The notes under the pieces are model-generated. The model ran no database searches. It saw only the letters and a program-made list of their open reading frames with translations, and was not told the origin of the DNA. Made by a program: the position numbers and the translations under genes. From Rhizobium sp. NXC14 (GTDB lineage Bacteria > Pseudomonadota > Alphaproteobacteria > Rhizobiales > Rhizobiaceae), in contig NZ_CP021030.1 in NCBI RefSeq assembly GCF_002117485.1, forward strand, positions 3,957,501 to 4,021,500: a stretch of DNA of 64,000 nucleotides, written 5' to 3'. Shown here in pieces: positions 36,817 through 44,557 of this stretch (its first letter is position 1; the number at the start of each line of letters is the position of its first letter).

Positions 36817-37689
36817 TTACGCATGCGCCGATTCCCAACCGAGCATCGCGCGTTTGCGGGTGAGGCCCCAGTGATAACCCGTCAGCGCACCGTTCTTGCC
36901 GAGCGCGCGGTGGCAAGGCACCACGAAGGAGATCGGATTCGCCCCCACCGCCGCGCCGACAGCGCGCTGGGCCGTCGGCCGGCCGATATCCTTGGCGATG
37001 TCGGAATAGGTGACCGCCTTGCCGAACGGTATCTTCATGAGGCTCTGCCAGACACGCACCTGGAAATCCGTGCCGATCAGCACGACACGGAGCGGCTGCT
37101 CGGAAGACCACTTTCCGGGTTGGAAGATGCGGGCGGCATAGGGCATCGTCGCCTGCAGGTCTTCGATGTATTCGGCATTCGGCCAGCGGCAGGTCATGTC
37201 CTCGAGACAAGCCCTTTCACTGCCGGAATCGCTGAAGGCAAGGCCGGCAAGACCGCGATCGGTCACCATGATCAACGCCACGCCGAAGGGGCAGATGTGG
37301 AAGCCGTAGCGGATGGTGAGGCCGCCCCCTTTTGCCTTCCATTCGCCCGGCGACATCGCCTCATGGGTCACAAAAAGATCGTGCAGACGGCTTGGCCCGG
37401 AGAGGCCGACTTCGATCGATGCCTCGAGCAAAGGCATGTCTTCCTTACGCAGCAGCCGCTTGGCGTGGTCAAGCGTCACCGCCTGCAGGAAACCTTTCGG
37501 CGAGAGGCCAGCCCAGCGGGTGAAGGTCTTCTGCAGTTGTGTCGGCGACTGGTTGAGCCTAGCGGCGATCGCCTCCAGTGACGGCTGGTCGCGGTAATCC
37601 TCGGTGATGAGTTCGATGACCCGACGAACGATATCGTAATCAGGGCCGTCAGGCGTGATGTCGGTCTGCGGGTTCACGATCATATCCAT
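36817..37689 (-). CDS. ada: Ada-like AraC-methylated-DNA cysteine methyltransferase, lacking the N-terminal Ada domain
   Basis: The 290-residue protein joins an AraC-type HTH (about 20-115, PSLEAIAARLNQSPTQLQKTFTRWAGLSPKGFLQAVTL) to an O6-alkylguanine-DNA methyltransferase domain (about 125-285) with the acceptor Cys259 in VPCHR. The zinc-binding methylphosphotriester domain that activates E. coli Ada is absent, so it cannot sense methylation in the same way. It repairs O6-methylguanine and may still bind DNA. The Met at 37689 follows AAGGAG; that site lies inside a perfect 19 bp palindrome. Confidence 0.92.
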   Translation of the reverse strand: MDMIVNPQTDITPDGPDYDIVRRVIELITEDYRDQPSLEAIAARLNQSPTQLQKTFTRWAGLSPKGFLQAVTLDHAKRLLRKEDMPLLEASIEVGLSGPSRLHDLFVTHEAMSPGEWKAKGGGLTIRYGFHICPFGVALIMVTDRGLAGLAFSDSGSERACLEDMTCRWPNAEYIEDLQATMPYAARIFQPGKWSSEQPLRVVLIGTDFQVRVWQSLMKIPFGKAVTYSDIAKDIGRPTAQRAVGAAVGANPISFVVPCHRALGKNGALTGYHWGLTRKRAMLGWESAHA

Positions 37690-37695
37690 GGTCTT

Positions 37696-37714
37696 TCTCC
37701 TTGTCACAAGGAGA
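37696..37714. promoter_or_regulatory. Perfect palindrome overlapping the ada ribosome binding site
   Basis: TCTCCTTGT and ACAAGGAGA arms surround a single central base, seven bases before the start codon. The right arm on the coding strand contains the Shine-Dalgarno AAGGAG. It could be an autoregulatory operator or an RNA hairpin masking the ribosome site. Confidence 0.6.
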
Positions 37715-37768
37715 TAATCAATAGGCCGGGGCTAAACCACCCGATTCTTGCGCGCTCGCCTGATACGC

Positions 37769-38266
37769 TCAGATACGCTGTTTGACTGCGGCGAGCGCGC
37801 CCTTGAAGGCCTTGGCAAAGCTTTCACGATCGTCAGGATTGAGGAAGGAGCCGATATCGGTGCGCCGGCCTTCGCCGAAGATATGCATGGAGAGGATGCC
37901 AATCTCCTGATGCCTTCGAACGAGGAACCGCGCCCAGAACGGGTTGAAATGATGCTCCACCATCCGCCCCGATGGGGCAAACTTGCGCACCGATACGTCC
38001 GTGCGCGAGACGGTGACCTGTTCGCGCACCCGCCCGGACCGGTAATTCAGCCAGAAGGCGCCGTAGAGAAGCGCGAAATCCAAGCCGAAGAAGAAGCCGA
38101 TCGGCCAGGCGCCGGTGGCGATGAAGAACATCCCATAGAGGAAGCAGACGGCGCCGGACAGAATGAGCAGCACCTTGAAGCCCCGGCGGCCGAGGGACCG
38201 GTGTGGGAAGAGCTCGGCGGCGAAAACAGGCTGCTCGCTAGAGCTGTTGGCGTTGCTTTCCATCAT
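37769..38266 (-). CDS. DUF2244 family membrane protein
   Basis: The 165-residue protein has two adjacent hydrophobic helices (about 28-50 and 55-75, VLLILSGAVCFLYGMFFIATGAWPIGFFFGLDFALLY). A soluble domain with EQVTVSRTDVSVRKFAP and FNPFWARFLVRR follows, the DUF2244 pattern. Function unknown. It is divergent from nth, with start codons only 22 bp apart, so both promoters must overlap each other's 5' ends. Confidence 0.88.
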   Translation of the reverse strand: MMESNANSSSEQPVFAAELFPHRSLGRRGFKVLLILSGAVCFLYGMFFIATGAWPIGFFFGLDFALLYGAFWLNYRSGRVREQVTVSRTDVSVRKFAPSGRMVEHHFNPFWARFLVRRHQEIGILSMHIFGEGRRTDIGSFLNPDDRESFAKAFKGALAAVKQRI

Positions 38267-38288
38267 GACCGCTGAGTATAGAGTTTCC

Positions 38289-39059
38289 ATGGCGAATCCG
38301 AAACTCAAATCCCCGCCGCAAGGCACGAATGTGATCACCCGCCGCAAACCGGCGGCGGTCAAAACCGCCTATTCGCAGGCCGAGCGCGAGGAAATCTTCC
38401 GTCGCTTTTCGGTGCAGCGACCCGAGCCGCGGGGCGAGCTGGAGCATACCAACCCTTTCACCCTCGTCGTGGCGGTGGCTCTCTCCGCCCAGGCCACCGA
38501 TGCCGGTGTCAACAAGGCGACGCGAGCGCTTTTCAAGGTGGCCGATACGCCGCAGAAAATGCTCGATCTCGGCGAGGACAAGCTTCGCGATTACATCAAG
38601 ACAATCGGCCTATATCGCAACAAGGCGAAAAACGTCATGGCGCTCTCGCAAATGCTGGTCGACGACTTCTCCGGCAAGGTGCCGGAAACGCGCGAGGAAC
38701 TGGTGCGCCTGCCGGGTGTCGGCCGCAAGACTGCCAATGTCGTGCTGTCGATGGCCTTTGGCCAGGCCACCATGGCCGTCGATACGCACATCTTCCGGAT
38801 CGCCAATCGCATCAGGCTTGCTCCCGGCAAGACGCCTGATGAAGTCGAAGCGCGATTGATGAAAGTGGTGCCGAAACACTACCTCTATCACGCCCATCAC
38901 TGGCTGATCCTGCACGGGCGCTACACCTGCAAGGCACGCCGCCCCGAATGCGAGCGCTGCGTCATCGCCGATATTTGCAAATCGCCGGAGAAGAGTTCGG
39001 ATGTGCCGGCTCCGCTGGTCGAGCTACCGCCCCAGGTGATCGGCGAGGCTGTCGAGTAG
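38289..39059 (+). CDS. nth: Endonuclease III (DNA glycosylase/AP lyase)
   Basis: The 256-residue protein excises oxidised pyrimidines. The helix-hairpin-helix LPGVGRKTANVVL carries catalytic Lys147, and Asp165 follows in AVDTHIFRIANR. The [4Fe-4S] cysteines are at 214, 221, 224 and 230 (C-x6-C-x2-C-x5-C). I chose the Met at 38289, giving MANPKLKS; a Met eight codons earlier is possible. Its 3' end overlaps the convergent TetR gene by 36 bp. Confidence 0.95.
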   Translation: MANPKLKSPPQGTNVITRRKPAAVKTAYSQAEREEIFRRFSVQRPEPRGELEHTNPFTLVVAVALSAQATDAGVNKATRALFKVADTPQKMLDLGEDKLRDYIKTIGLYRNKAKNVMALSQMLVDDFSGKVPETREELVRLPGVGRKTANVVLSMAFGQATMAVDTHIFRIANRIRLAPGKTPDEVEARLMKVVPKHYLYHAHHWLILHGRYTCKARRPECERCVIADICKSPEKSSDVPAPLVELPPQVIGEAVE

Positions 39060-39611
39060 AACAGTGATCGCTTGCTCGTAACTCCGCCGTTCGGCGCCCG
39101 CCTCGATCGCAATTGCCGCGCGGTCGAAGCCCGCCGATAGCAGCAATGTCAGAGGCTCAAGCGTAGCGCCAGCTCTCGGAAGCATGGCTGCAAGTCCTGT
39201 CCGCAATGTCCTTTCCGCGTTGTCGGCATCGATCGCCTGGCTCGCCGGCAGACCGAGAACGGCAGGAGCGTCGATCAATAGCAGCCGCGTGCGGCCTTCC
39301 GCCATCATTGCGTGGAAATAGGCCGAAACGCCGGCAATCAGCGCGTCGCGCGGCGTATCATCGGACGCCGAAGATGCCGCGATTGCTTCGGCGACTGCGC
39401 GCGCCTCGACTTCGACAACCGCGCGAAAGAGCGCCTTCTTGTCTTCGAAATGATGATAGAGCGCTCCGCGTGTCACACCCGCCGCCGCTGCGATCTCCGG
39501 CGTCGCCGTTTCGGCATACCCTTTATCGACGAAGAGGCGTCGTCCGGCATCGATCAGCGCCCCTCTTGTCTGTTCCGTTCTTTCGCGATTGCTGCGGCTC
39601 ATCTCCCCCAT
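39024..39611 (-). CDS. TetR family regulator, divergent from a VOC protein gene
   Basis: The 195-residue protein has a TetR HTH (LIDAGRRLFVDKGYAETATPEIAAAAGVTRGALYHHFEDKKALF, about 20-62) and a helical ligand domain. The start is ambiguous between 39611 and 39602, the latter having GGGGGAG directly against it. Two near-identical inverted sites lie between it and the VOC gene, so it probably represses that gene and itself. Confidence 0.9.
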   Translation of the reverse strand: MGEMSRSNRERTEQTRGALIDAGRRLFVDKGYAETATPEIAAAAGVTRGALYHHFEDKKALFRAVVEVEARAVAEAIAASSASDDTPRDALIAGVSAYFHAMMAEGRTRLLLIDAPAVLGLPASQAIDADNAERTLRTGLAAMLPRAGATLEPLTLLLSAGFDRAAIAIEAGAERRSYEQAITVLLDSLADHLGR

Positions 39612-39613
39612 TT

Positions 39614-39664
39614 ACATACAAACAGACTGTATGTTAAGAATAAAAACATACAGTCTGTCTGTAT
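39614..39664. promoter_or_regulatory. Inverted pair of TetR-type operators
   Basis: Site one, ATACA-N7-TGTAT within CATACAAACAGACTGTATG (39615-39633), and site two, CATACAGTCTGTCTGTAT (39647-39664), are reverse complements with one mismatch over 18 bp. They lie directly in front of both divergent genes: site one abuts the TetR start, site two ends 15 bp before the VOC start. Confidence 0.8.
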
Positions 39665-39679
39665 CTATGGAGGAAAAGG

Positions 39680-40105
39680 ATGAAATCGACGAGCTATTAT
39701 CCTGTCATCATGACCGACGACGTTGCCGGTTCCGCCCGCTTCTATTGCGCGCATTTCGGCTTCGGGGCGTTGTTCGAGAGCGAGTGGTACGTTCATCTGC
39801 AATCGACCGAGGCGGAGCATGTCTCGCTCGCAATCCTCGACGGCAGCCACGAAACCATCCCGGCTGCGGCTCGCGGCAAAGTGTCCGGACTGCTCCTCAA
39901 TTTCGAGGTTGCCGATGTCGATGCGGTCTACGCGGCCTGCAACAGCACAAACCTCCCGATCCTGCAGGAGATCCGCGACGAGGATTTCGGCCAGCGGCAT
40001 TTCATCACCGCCGATCCGAACGGCGTGCTGATCGACATCATCACGCCGATCCCGCCGAGCGCCGAATTTGCGCCAATGTACGAGACATCAGCCTTACCGG
40101 GTTGA
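39680..40105 (+). CDS. VOC (glyoxalase/bleomycin resistance-like) family protein
   Basis: The 141-residue protein has the paired beta-alpha-beta-beta-beta repeats of the vicinal oxygen chelate superfamily: [29 protein letters not shown] at the N-terminus and [42 protein letters not shown]. Members act in glyoxal detoxification, antibiotic sequestration or dioxygenase reactions; the substrate here is unknown. It has a strong GGAGG site and is controlled, by inference, by the divergent TetR protein. Confidence 0.9.
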   Translation: MKSTSYYPVIMTDDVAGSARFYCAHFGFGALFESEWYVHLQSTEAEHVSLAILDGSHETIPAAARGKVSGLLLNFEVADVDAVYAACNSTNLPILQEIRDEDFGQRHFITADPNGVLIDIITPIPPSAEFAPMYETSALPG

Positions 40106-40108
40106 TCC

Positions 40109-40822
40109 TCAGGCGCGAAAACCGGCGTCCTTTGCGGATATCAGCTTGTGCAGATGCACCATCATGCCCGCGGCAAAGAGAGGCGTCAGCAGGTTGACCG
40201 CGGGGATCGCCAGAAAGAGAGCGATCACCAGCCCGCCGAGAAAGACCGTCGGCGCATGTTTGGCACGGAAGAGCCGCGCTTCATGCGGCGAACGGAAGCG
40301 CATGGCGGCGAATTCAAAGAATTCCCGTCCGAGCAAATAGCCGTTCACCAGAAAGAAAGCGACCAGATTGACGCCGGGAATGAACAGCAACAACAACGCC
40401 ACGATATTGCCGAGGATCACCACCCCCAGGAATTTGATCGAGCTCGCCATCGCCGGGCCGAGCGGCATGGCGGCGCCCGGCGCGTCGCCGGGATAGTCAC
40501 GTTTTTCGATAACGTCGGCGACATCGTCGAGGAAAAGGCCCGCAATAAGCGCCGTGACGGGCGAAAGCAGCAACGCCAGCACGAGCGCAAGGCCGACCCC
40601 GGCAAGGATTGCGAAGACCAGAGCAAACCATCCCGCCCAATCCGGCATATCGGGAAAGAAGCTGGTGATCCAGGGAAAGAGGAGGGCCATGAAGGCCCCG
40701 CGTAGTGCGAACCAGAGGCCGACGAGCACGAGAAGCGTCAGGCCGAGCACCTTCCAGAAGACCAAGCGCGTCTCCGGCGCGAACAGATTGGCGAGCGAAA
40801 GGCGTGCGGCATCAAGAATCAT
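40109..40822 (-). CDS. EI24/CysZ-like membrane protein
   Basis: The 237-residue protein has the EI24-domain layout: a long hydrophobic segment LVFWKVLGLTLLVLVGLWFALRGAFMALLF, then DWAGWFALVFAILAGVGLALVLALLLSPVTALIAGLFLDDVADVIE, and a C-terminal pair of helices. It carries GREFFEFAAMRFRSPHEARLFRAKHAP, typical of the family. CysZ relatives take up sulphate, but many EI24 proteins have no proven role and no sulphur gene is near. It is convergent with the VOC gene at 3 bp. Confidence 0.85.
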   Translation of the reverse strand: MILDAARLSLANLFAPETRLVFWKVLGLTLLVLVGLWFALRGAFMALLFPWITSFFPDMPDWAGWFALVFAILAGVGLALVLALLLSPVTALIAGLFLDDVADVIEKRDYPGDAPGAAMPLGPAMASSIKFLGVVILGNIVALLLLFIPGVNLVAFFLVNGYLLGREFFEFAAMRFRSPHEARLFRAKHAPTVFLGGLVIALFLAIPAVNLLTPLFAAGMMVHLHKLISAKDAGFRA

Positions 40823-40917
40823 TTCTTCAGCGTCTCCGGTTGCGCAGAAGATGTAGGAAAGGCGAATGCCACCGGCAAGAGAGAATAAAATTGCAGGCTT
40901 TAATAGAAACTTGTCGC

Positions 40918-40940
40918 AATATTAGAACGAATATAATATT
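40918..40940. promoter_or_regulatory. AT-rich inverted repeat before the rpiR-type gene
   Basis: AATATTA and TAATATT arms flank nine bases, within an unusually AT-rich stretch for this genome. It lies about 116 bp before the RpiR-type start and 96 bp before the divergent EI24 gene. It is a possible operator; no other feature is visible in this 234 bp gap. Confidence 0.4.
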
Positions 40941-41056
40941 ATGAGACGCAGAAATACGCATGGGCCTGAGAAGCAGCTTCCGACAATAGTTGCCAAGACA
41001 AGGGATTGCGATAGCGCATCCACGGAACGCCTCTGAGGAAATACGGGGAGGCTGAT

Positions 41057-41911
41057 GTGGAAGACTTTGTACACAAACTCAGGCAATACGTAAAAAGCGG
41101 CACACCGGCCGAGCGTCGAATTGCGAAATATTTCTCCGAGCACCTGAACGACCTGCCGTTTGAGACGGCAGCATCTGTCGCCGACAGGCTGGACCTCTCG
41201 CCGATGACCGTCGGGCGCTTCCTGCGCGCGCTCGGCTATCAGGGTTTGGACAGCGTCAAGGTGGAAATTCGCGAAACCGTGACGACATCGCCGGCGCAGT
41301 TGCAGAGCGCCATGAGCGAACTGCATGCGGACGCCGCGGAGGGCAAGCCGCTTGCCGTGCTGGTTGCCGAGCAGATCCAGGCCCTGCATCACATCTATCA
41401 TCTGACGGCGCAGCCGCTTTGGGCCGAAGCCGTCCGCCTGATCAGCACGGCCCGCGAAGTATCGATCGCCACGCATGCGCGGCTCGCAAGCCTTGCCAAT
41501 CATTTCTCCCAGCGGCTGACGCAGGCCCGCGATGGTGTCCGCACGCTCGATGCCACCGACAACCGTTTTGCCGAACTCTTCGCCCGGCAGGCCGTCGACG
41601 ACGCTTTGCTCGTCATCATCGACTGCCGCCGTTTCGCCAAGGCACGGCTGCTTGCCAGAACCGCGCGCCGCTACGGCTACAAGGTCGTGCTGATTTCGCC
41701 TCAGCAAGCAGACTGGATGGCAGATCAGTCAAACGTCATGCTGTCCTTGCCGCCGGCACGCGCTCCCGATCTCGACAACCTTCCGCCGCTGATCGCGCTG
41801 CTCGATTGCCTTTCGGAATCCGTCATTCTCGAAGTCGGAGAGGAGGCAGCGCTGCGCCGCCGCCGCATGCTGGAATTTGCGACCGTCCTCGGTGAAACCG
41901 CGAACCACTAG
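41057..41911 (+). CDS. RpiR family transcriptional regulator
   Basis: The 284-residue protein has an N-terminal HTH (about 1-80, AERRIAKYFSEHLNDLPFETAASVADRLDLSPMTVGRFLRALGY) and a C-terminal SIS-like sugar-isomerase domain (about 120-265) with ARTARRYGYKVVLISPQQ. It starts with GTG after GGGGAGG. The regulator probably senses a sugar phosphate. The IS630-family element begins at the last base of its stop codon. Beyond the element lies the 3' end of the pentulose kinase gene on the opposite strand. Confidence 0.9.
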   Translation: MEDFVHKLRQYVKSGTPAERRIAKYFSEHLNDLPFETAASVADRLDLSPMTVGRFLRALGYQGLDSVKVEIRETVTTSPAQLQSAMSELHADAAEGKPLAVLVAEQIQALHHIYHLTAQPLWAEAVRLISTAREVSIATHARLASLANHFSQRLTQARDGVRTLDATDNRFAELFARQAVDDALLVIIDCRRFAKARLLARTARRYGYKVVLISPQQADWMADQSNVMLSLPPARAPDLDNLPPLIALLDCLSESVILEVGEEAALRRRRMLEFATVLGETANH

Positions 41912-41933
41912 AGTCTGTCAGGTTTATGTTGAA
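41911..41933 (+). repeat. Left terminal inverted repeat of the IS630-family element
   Basis: GAGTCTGTCAGGTTTATGTT opens the element and pairs with the right end at 42938-42960, differing at four of 23 positions. Confidence 0.85.
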
Positions 41934-42583
41934 ACATATCCTGCATGCCTGAGATAGGCGGCGCATTCGCGCGGGCTGAATGCTTTGAGGACTTCACCGA
42001 CGCGCCGCCATGTCGCTTCGACGCTACGCTCGTCGGCCTTGCGCAGCAAAGTCTTGAGTTTGGCGAACATCATCTCGATCGGATTGAGATCAGGGCTGTA
42101 GGGCGGCAAGAAGAACAGGTGGGCGCCGGCATTGCGGATGGCGTTGCGCGCCGGCTTGCCCTTGTGGCTGCCGAGATTGTCGAGGATGACGATATCGCCG
42201 CGATTGAGGGTTGGTGCCAGGCATTGCTCGACCCAGGCGGTGAAAGCGGTGCCGTTGATCGGGCCATCGAGCACGAAAGGCGCGACGATGCGGTCGTGGC
42301 GCAGCCCGGCGAGGAAGGTCAGCGTTTTCCAATGGCCATGCGGTATTCCGGCGATCAGCGGCTGCCCACGCTGACACCAGCCGCGGGTGCGCGTCATGTT
42401 GGTTTTGACCCAGGTTTCGTCAACGAACACCAGGCGGTCCGGATCAAGTCGATGTTGATGGGTCTTCCAGCGGCTCCGGAACCGCGCCACCTTCGGCCTG
42501 TCCTGCTCGCTGGCGATCAGCGTTTTTTTTAAATGTCTTGCCTTCACGGCGCAAGAAACGCCAAACCGTGTCATGAGAGACAT
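41924..42583 (-). CDS. IS630-family transposase, catalytic part (orfB)
   Basis: The frame of up to 219 residues holds the DDE catalytic domain: FVDETWVKTN (first Asp), IVILDNLGSHKG (second Asp) and FLPPYSPDLNPIEMMFAKLKTLLRKA (Glu). It is in a different frame from orfA. The shared sequence ...TLIASEQDRPKVARFR follows naturally from orfA's REGKTFKK if the frame is shifted at the A8 run. Expression therefore needs slippage or a programmed shift, or the element is inactive. Confidence 0.88.
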   Translation of the reverse strand: MSLMTRFGVSCAVKARHLKKTLIASEQDRPKVARFRSRWKTHQHRLDPDRLVFVDETWVKTNMTRTRGWCQRGQPLIAGIPHGHWKTLTFLAGLRHDRIVAPFVLDGPINGTAFTAWVEQCLAPTLNRGDIVILDNLGSHKGKPARNAIRNAGAHLFFLPPYSPDLNPIEMMFAKLKTLLRKADERSVEATWRRVGEVLKAFSPRECAAYLRHAGYVST

Positions 42584-42869
42584 GGATGCCTGCCACCTTC
42601 AGATCGACGGCAAGCGCCCGCACCGTCCAATCGGCTTTGGCCGCCAGGCGGCGGTGAACCTCATCGGCCGCCGCGCCACACAGCATGGGTTTGACATGCC
42701 CACCCATCTTGGCCGGCGCCAAACCACGCCCGGATCGGTCAAGCTGACCGATCCGCACTGCCGTCGCCGCCGATACCCCAAAGCGCAAGGCGGCCGCCCG
42801 CACCGTCATGCCCTCGGCAAGTGCGTCGGCAATGCGCTTGCGTAAATCCACGGAAAGAGGTCGCGCCAT
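42444..42869 (-). CDS. IS630-family transposase, DNA-binding part (orfA)
   Basis: The 141-residue frame starts MARPLSVDLRKRIADALAEGMTVRAAALRFGVSAATAVR, an HTH typical of IS630 transposases, followed by a second HTH (WTVRALAVDLKVAGIHVSHDTVWRFLRREGKTFKK). After the A8 run the frame continues into a probably meaningless tail. A few codons of upstream start are possible. Confidence 0.85.
   Translation of the reverse strand: MARPLSVDLRKRIADALAEGMTVRAAALRFGVSAATAVRIGQLDRSGRGLAPAKMGGHVKPMLCGAAADEVHRRLAAKADWTVRALAVDLKVAGIHVSHDTVWRFLRREGKTFKKNADRQRAGQAEGGAVPEPLEDPSTST
42523..42530 (-). other. A8 run at the transposase frame change
   Basis: On the coding strand TTT is followed by eight A and then CGCTG. 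With seven A the two transposase frames would fuse as KTFKKTLIASEQDRP. The run is a plausible site of transcriptional slippage or ribosomal frameshifting, or of a single-base insertion. Confidence 0.75.
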
Positions 42870-42937
42870 CGTTGCTGGCCTCCCCACCAGCAATGATGTT
42901 GAATCACAACCGAAGCAAAAAGGGAATCCCGTTGCGA

Positions 42938-42960
42938 TTCAGCTTAAAGCTGACCGACTC
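42938..42960 (-). repeat. Right terminal inverted repeat of the IS630-family element
   Basis: Read on the minus strand it begins GAGTCGGTCAGCTTTAAGCT, matching the left end, and is followed by the TA duplication at 42961-42962. Confidence 0.85.
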
Positions 42961-42973
42961 TAGATGTGAGCTT

Positions 42974-44557
42974 TCAGAACATCGCTTCCAGCTCGGCACG
43001 GTGCCGATGCATGGCCAGAAGACGGCGATAATCGCGGTCGTAAAGCGCCTGTTTCGCTTTGTCGGGAAGCCGTTCGACGCCGCCCCGATACATCGCCTCG
43101 CCGGCTGCCGCCAAATCCTCGTGCAGGCCGCAGGCGACGGATGCCGCAATCGCCGTACCGAGCAGCACCGCCTCGTTCATCTTCGGCACCACGACCTTGC
43201 AGCCGGTGGCGTCGCTATAGAGTTCCATCAGCACCGGGTTCTTCACGTGTCCGCCGGCGATATGCAGCGTATCGGGCACGTAGCCGTAGTCCTTCATCGT
43301 CTCCAGGATATGGCGGATGCCGAGAGCGATCGCGACGGCAGACCGCCAATAGAGCGCGCAAAGCCCGTCGAAGGAAGTGTCGAGCGTCAGCCCGCTGATC
43401 ACGCCGACGGCATGCGGATCGGCAAGCGGCGAGCGATTGCCGTGAAAGTCCGGCAGCACAAAAATACGCTCGCCGAAAGCGTCGCCCTCCTCTGCCCGCA
43501 ATTCGGCGATGCGCGCGACGATCTTCTGGTGCAATGCCGCTGTCGGCTCACCGCCGGCCGCATGCATGCGCACGATATGGTCGAGCAGCGCACCGGTCGC
43601 CGATTGCCCGGCTTCCACCAGCCAGGACTGTGGGAAGACAACCTCATAATAAGGCCCCCACATGCCGTGGCTTGGCTTGCACTCCCGCGAGAAGGCGACG
43701 ACGCAGCTCGACGTGCCGGCGATCAGTGCCAGCTGGCGCTCACGTGTTACGGGATCGGCGGCATAACCGCCGAGCGCCCCAAGCGCGCCGGCATAAGCGT
43801 CGATCATTCCCGCGGAGACATGGCACTCCGTAGTCAGCCCGAGCGCCTCGGCCGCATTAGCGGTCAGCCGGCCTATACTGCCGCCGACCGGCACAGTCTC
43901 ATCCGGCAGCCGGCCGCGAGTCTGAAGATCATCGAGCCCGATCCGCTGCAGGAAATCCTGCTGCCATCCCTTTTCGAGATGGGCGAGATAATTCCATTTT
44001 GCCGTCAGCGTGCAACGAGAACGGGCGGTCGACCCAGTTGATTTCCAGGTCATGAAATCAGCAAGGTCGAAGAAATAGCCCGCCCTTTCCCACGTCGCCG
44101 GCAGCTTCTTCTTCAGCCACATCAGCTTCGGCATTTCCATTTCCGGCGACATGACGTGGCCGGAATGATCAAGCACCCTGTGCTCCGTCGCCGTGCAGAA
44201 GTCGGCTTCCTTCAGCGCGCGATGATCGAGCCACACGATGGTGTCGAAACGCCGCTCGCCGGTTGTGGACACGCTGATCGGCCGGCCTTCGACGTCGCGG
44301 ACCACGAGGGAACAGGTAGCGTCGAAACCGATTGCTCCGACCGAGGCGGCGGCAATACCGGATTGCTCCATCGCCCGGCGCACCGCGGTGCAGGCGGCCG
44401 ACCAGATGTCTTCGGAATCGTGCTCGGCGTGGTTTTCACGCGGCCGGTTCATGACAATCGGATGTTCAGCCTTGGCCAGCAGATGGCCGCCGGCATCGAA
44501 GACGCCGGCGCGCGCGCTGCCGGTGCCGACATCCACCGCAACCACATGATCACGCAT
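42974..44557 (-). CDS. FGGY family pentulose kinase (D-ribulokinase-like)
   Basis: The 527-residue protein has the FGGY kinase fold: VVAVDVGTGSARAGVFD at the N-terminus, then IGFDATCSLVV, TIVWLDHRA, the FVLPDFHGNRSPLAD region and the C-terminal HIAGGHVKNPVLMELYSDATG. Length and these segments fit the ribulokinase/FGGY pentulose kinase group rather than xylulokinase (compare xylB at 13702). It should phosphorylate a ketopentose such as D-ribulose made by the polyol dehydrogenase upstream. Its ATG overlaps the HAD gene's TGA by one base, so the two are translationally coupled. It is the last gene of the smo-like operon. Confidence 0.9.
   Translation of the reverse strand: MRDHVVAVDVGTGSARAGVFDAGGHLLAKAEHPIVMNRPRENHAEHDSEDIWSAACTAVRRAMEQSGIAAASVGAIGFDATCSLVVRDVEGRPISVSTTGERRFDTIVWLDHRALKEADFCTATEHRVLDHSGHVMSPEMEMPKLMWLKKKLPATWERAGYFFDLADFMTWKSTGSTARSRCTLTAKWNYLAHLEKGWQQDFLQRIGLDDLQTRGRLPDETVPVGGSIGRLTANAAEALGLTTECHVSAGMIDAYAGALGALGGYAADPVTRERQLALIAGTSSCVVAFSRECKPSHGMWGPYYEVVFPQSWLVEAGQSATGALLDHIVRMHAAGGEPTAALHQKIVARIAELRAEEGDAFGERIFVLPDFHGNRSPLADPHAVGVISGLTLDTSFDGLCALYWRSAVAIALGIRHILETMKDYGYVPDTLHIAGGHVKNPVLMELYSDATGCKVVVPKMNEAVLLGTAIAASVACGLHEDLAAAGEAMYRGGVERLPDKAKQALYDRDYRRLLAMHRHRAELEAMF

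Larger units (their letters stand above)
41911..42960 (-). mobile_element. IS630-family insertion sequence
   Basis: The 1050 bp element is bounded by TA at 41909-41910 and 42961-42962, the TA target duplication of IS630/Tc1 elements. Terminal inverted repeats are about 23 bp with four mismatches: GAGTCTGTCAGG... on the left and GAGTCGGTCAGC... (complement strand) on the right. It carries two overlapping transposase frames, read leftwards, joined by an A8 run. It separates two convergent genes and breaks neither coding sequence. Confidence 0.93.
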
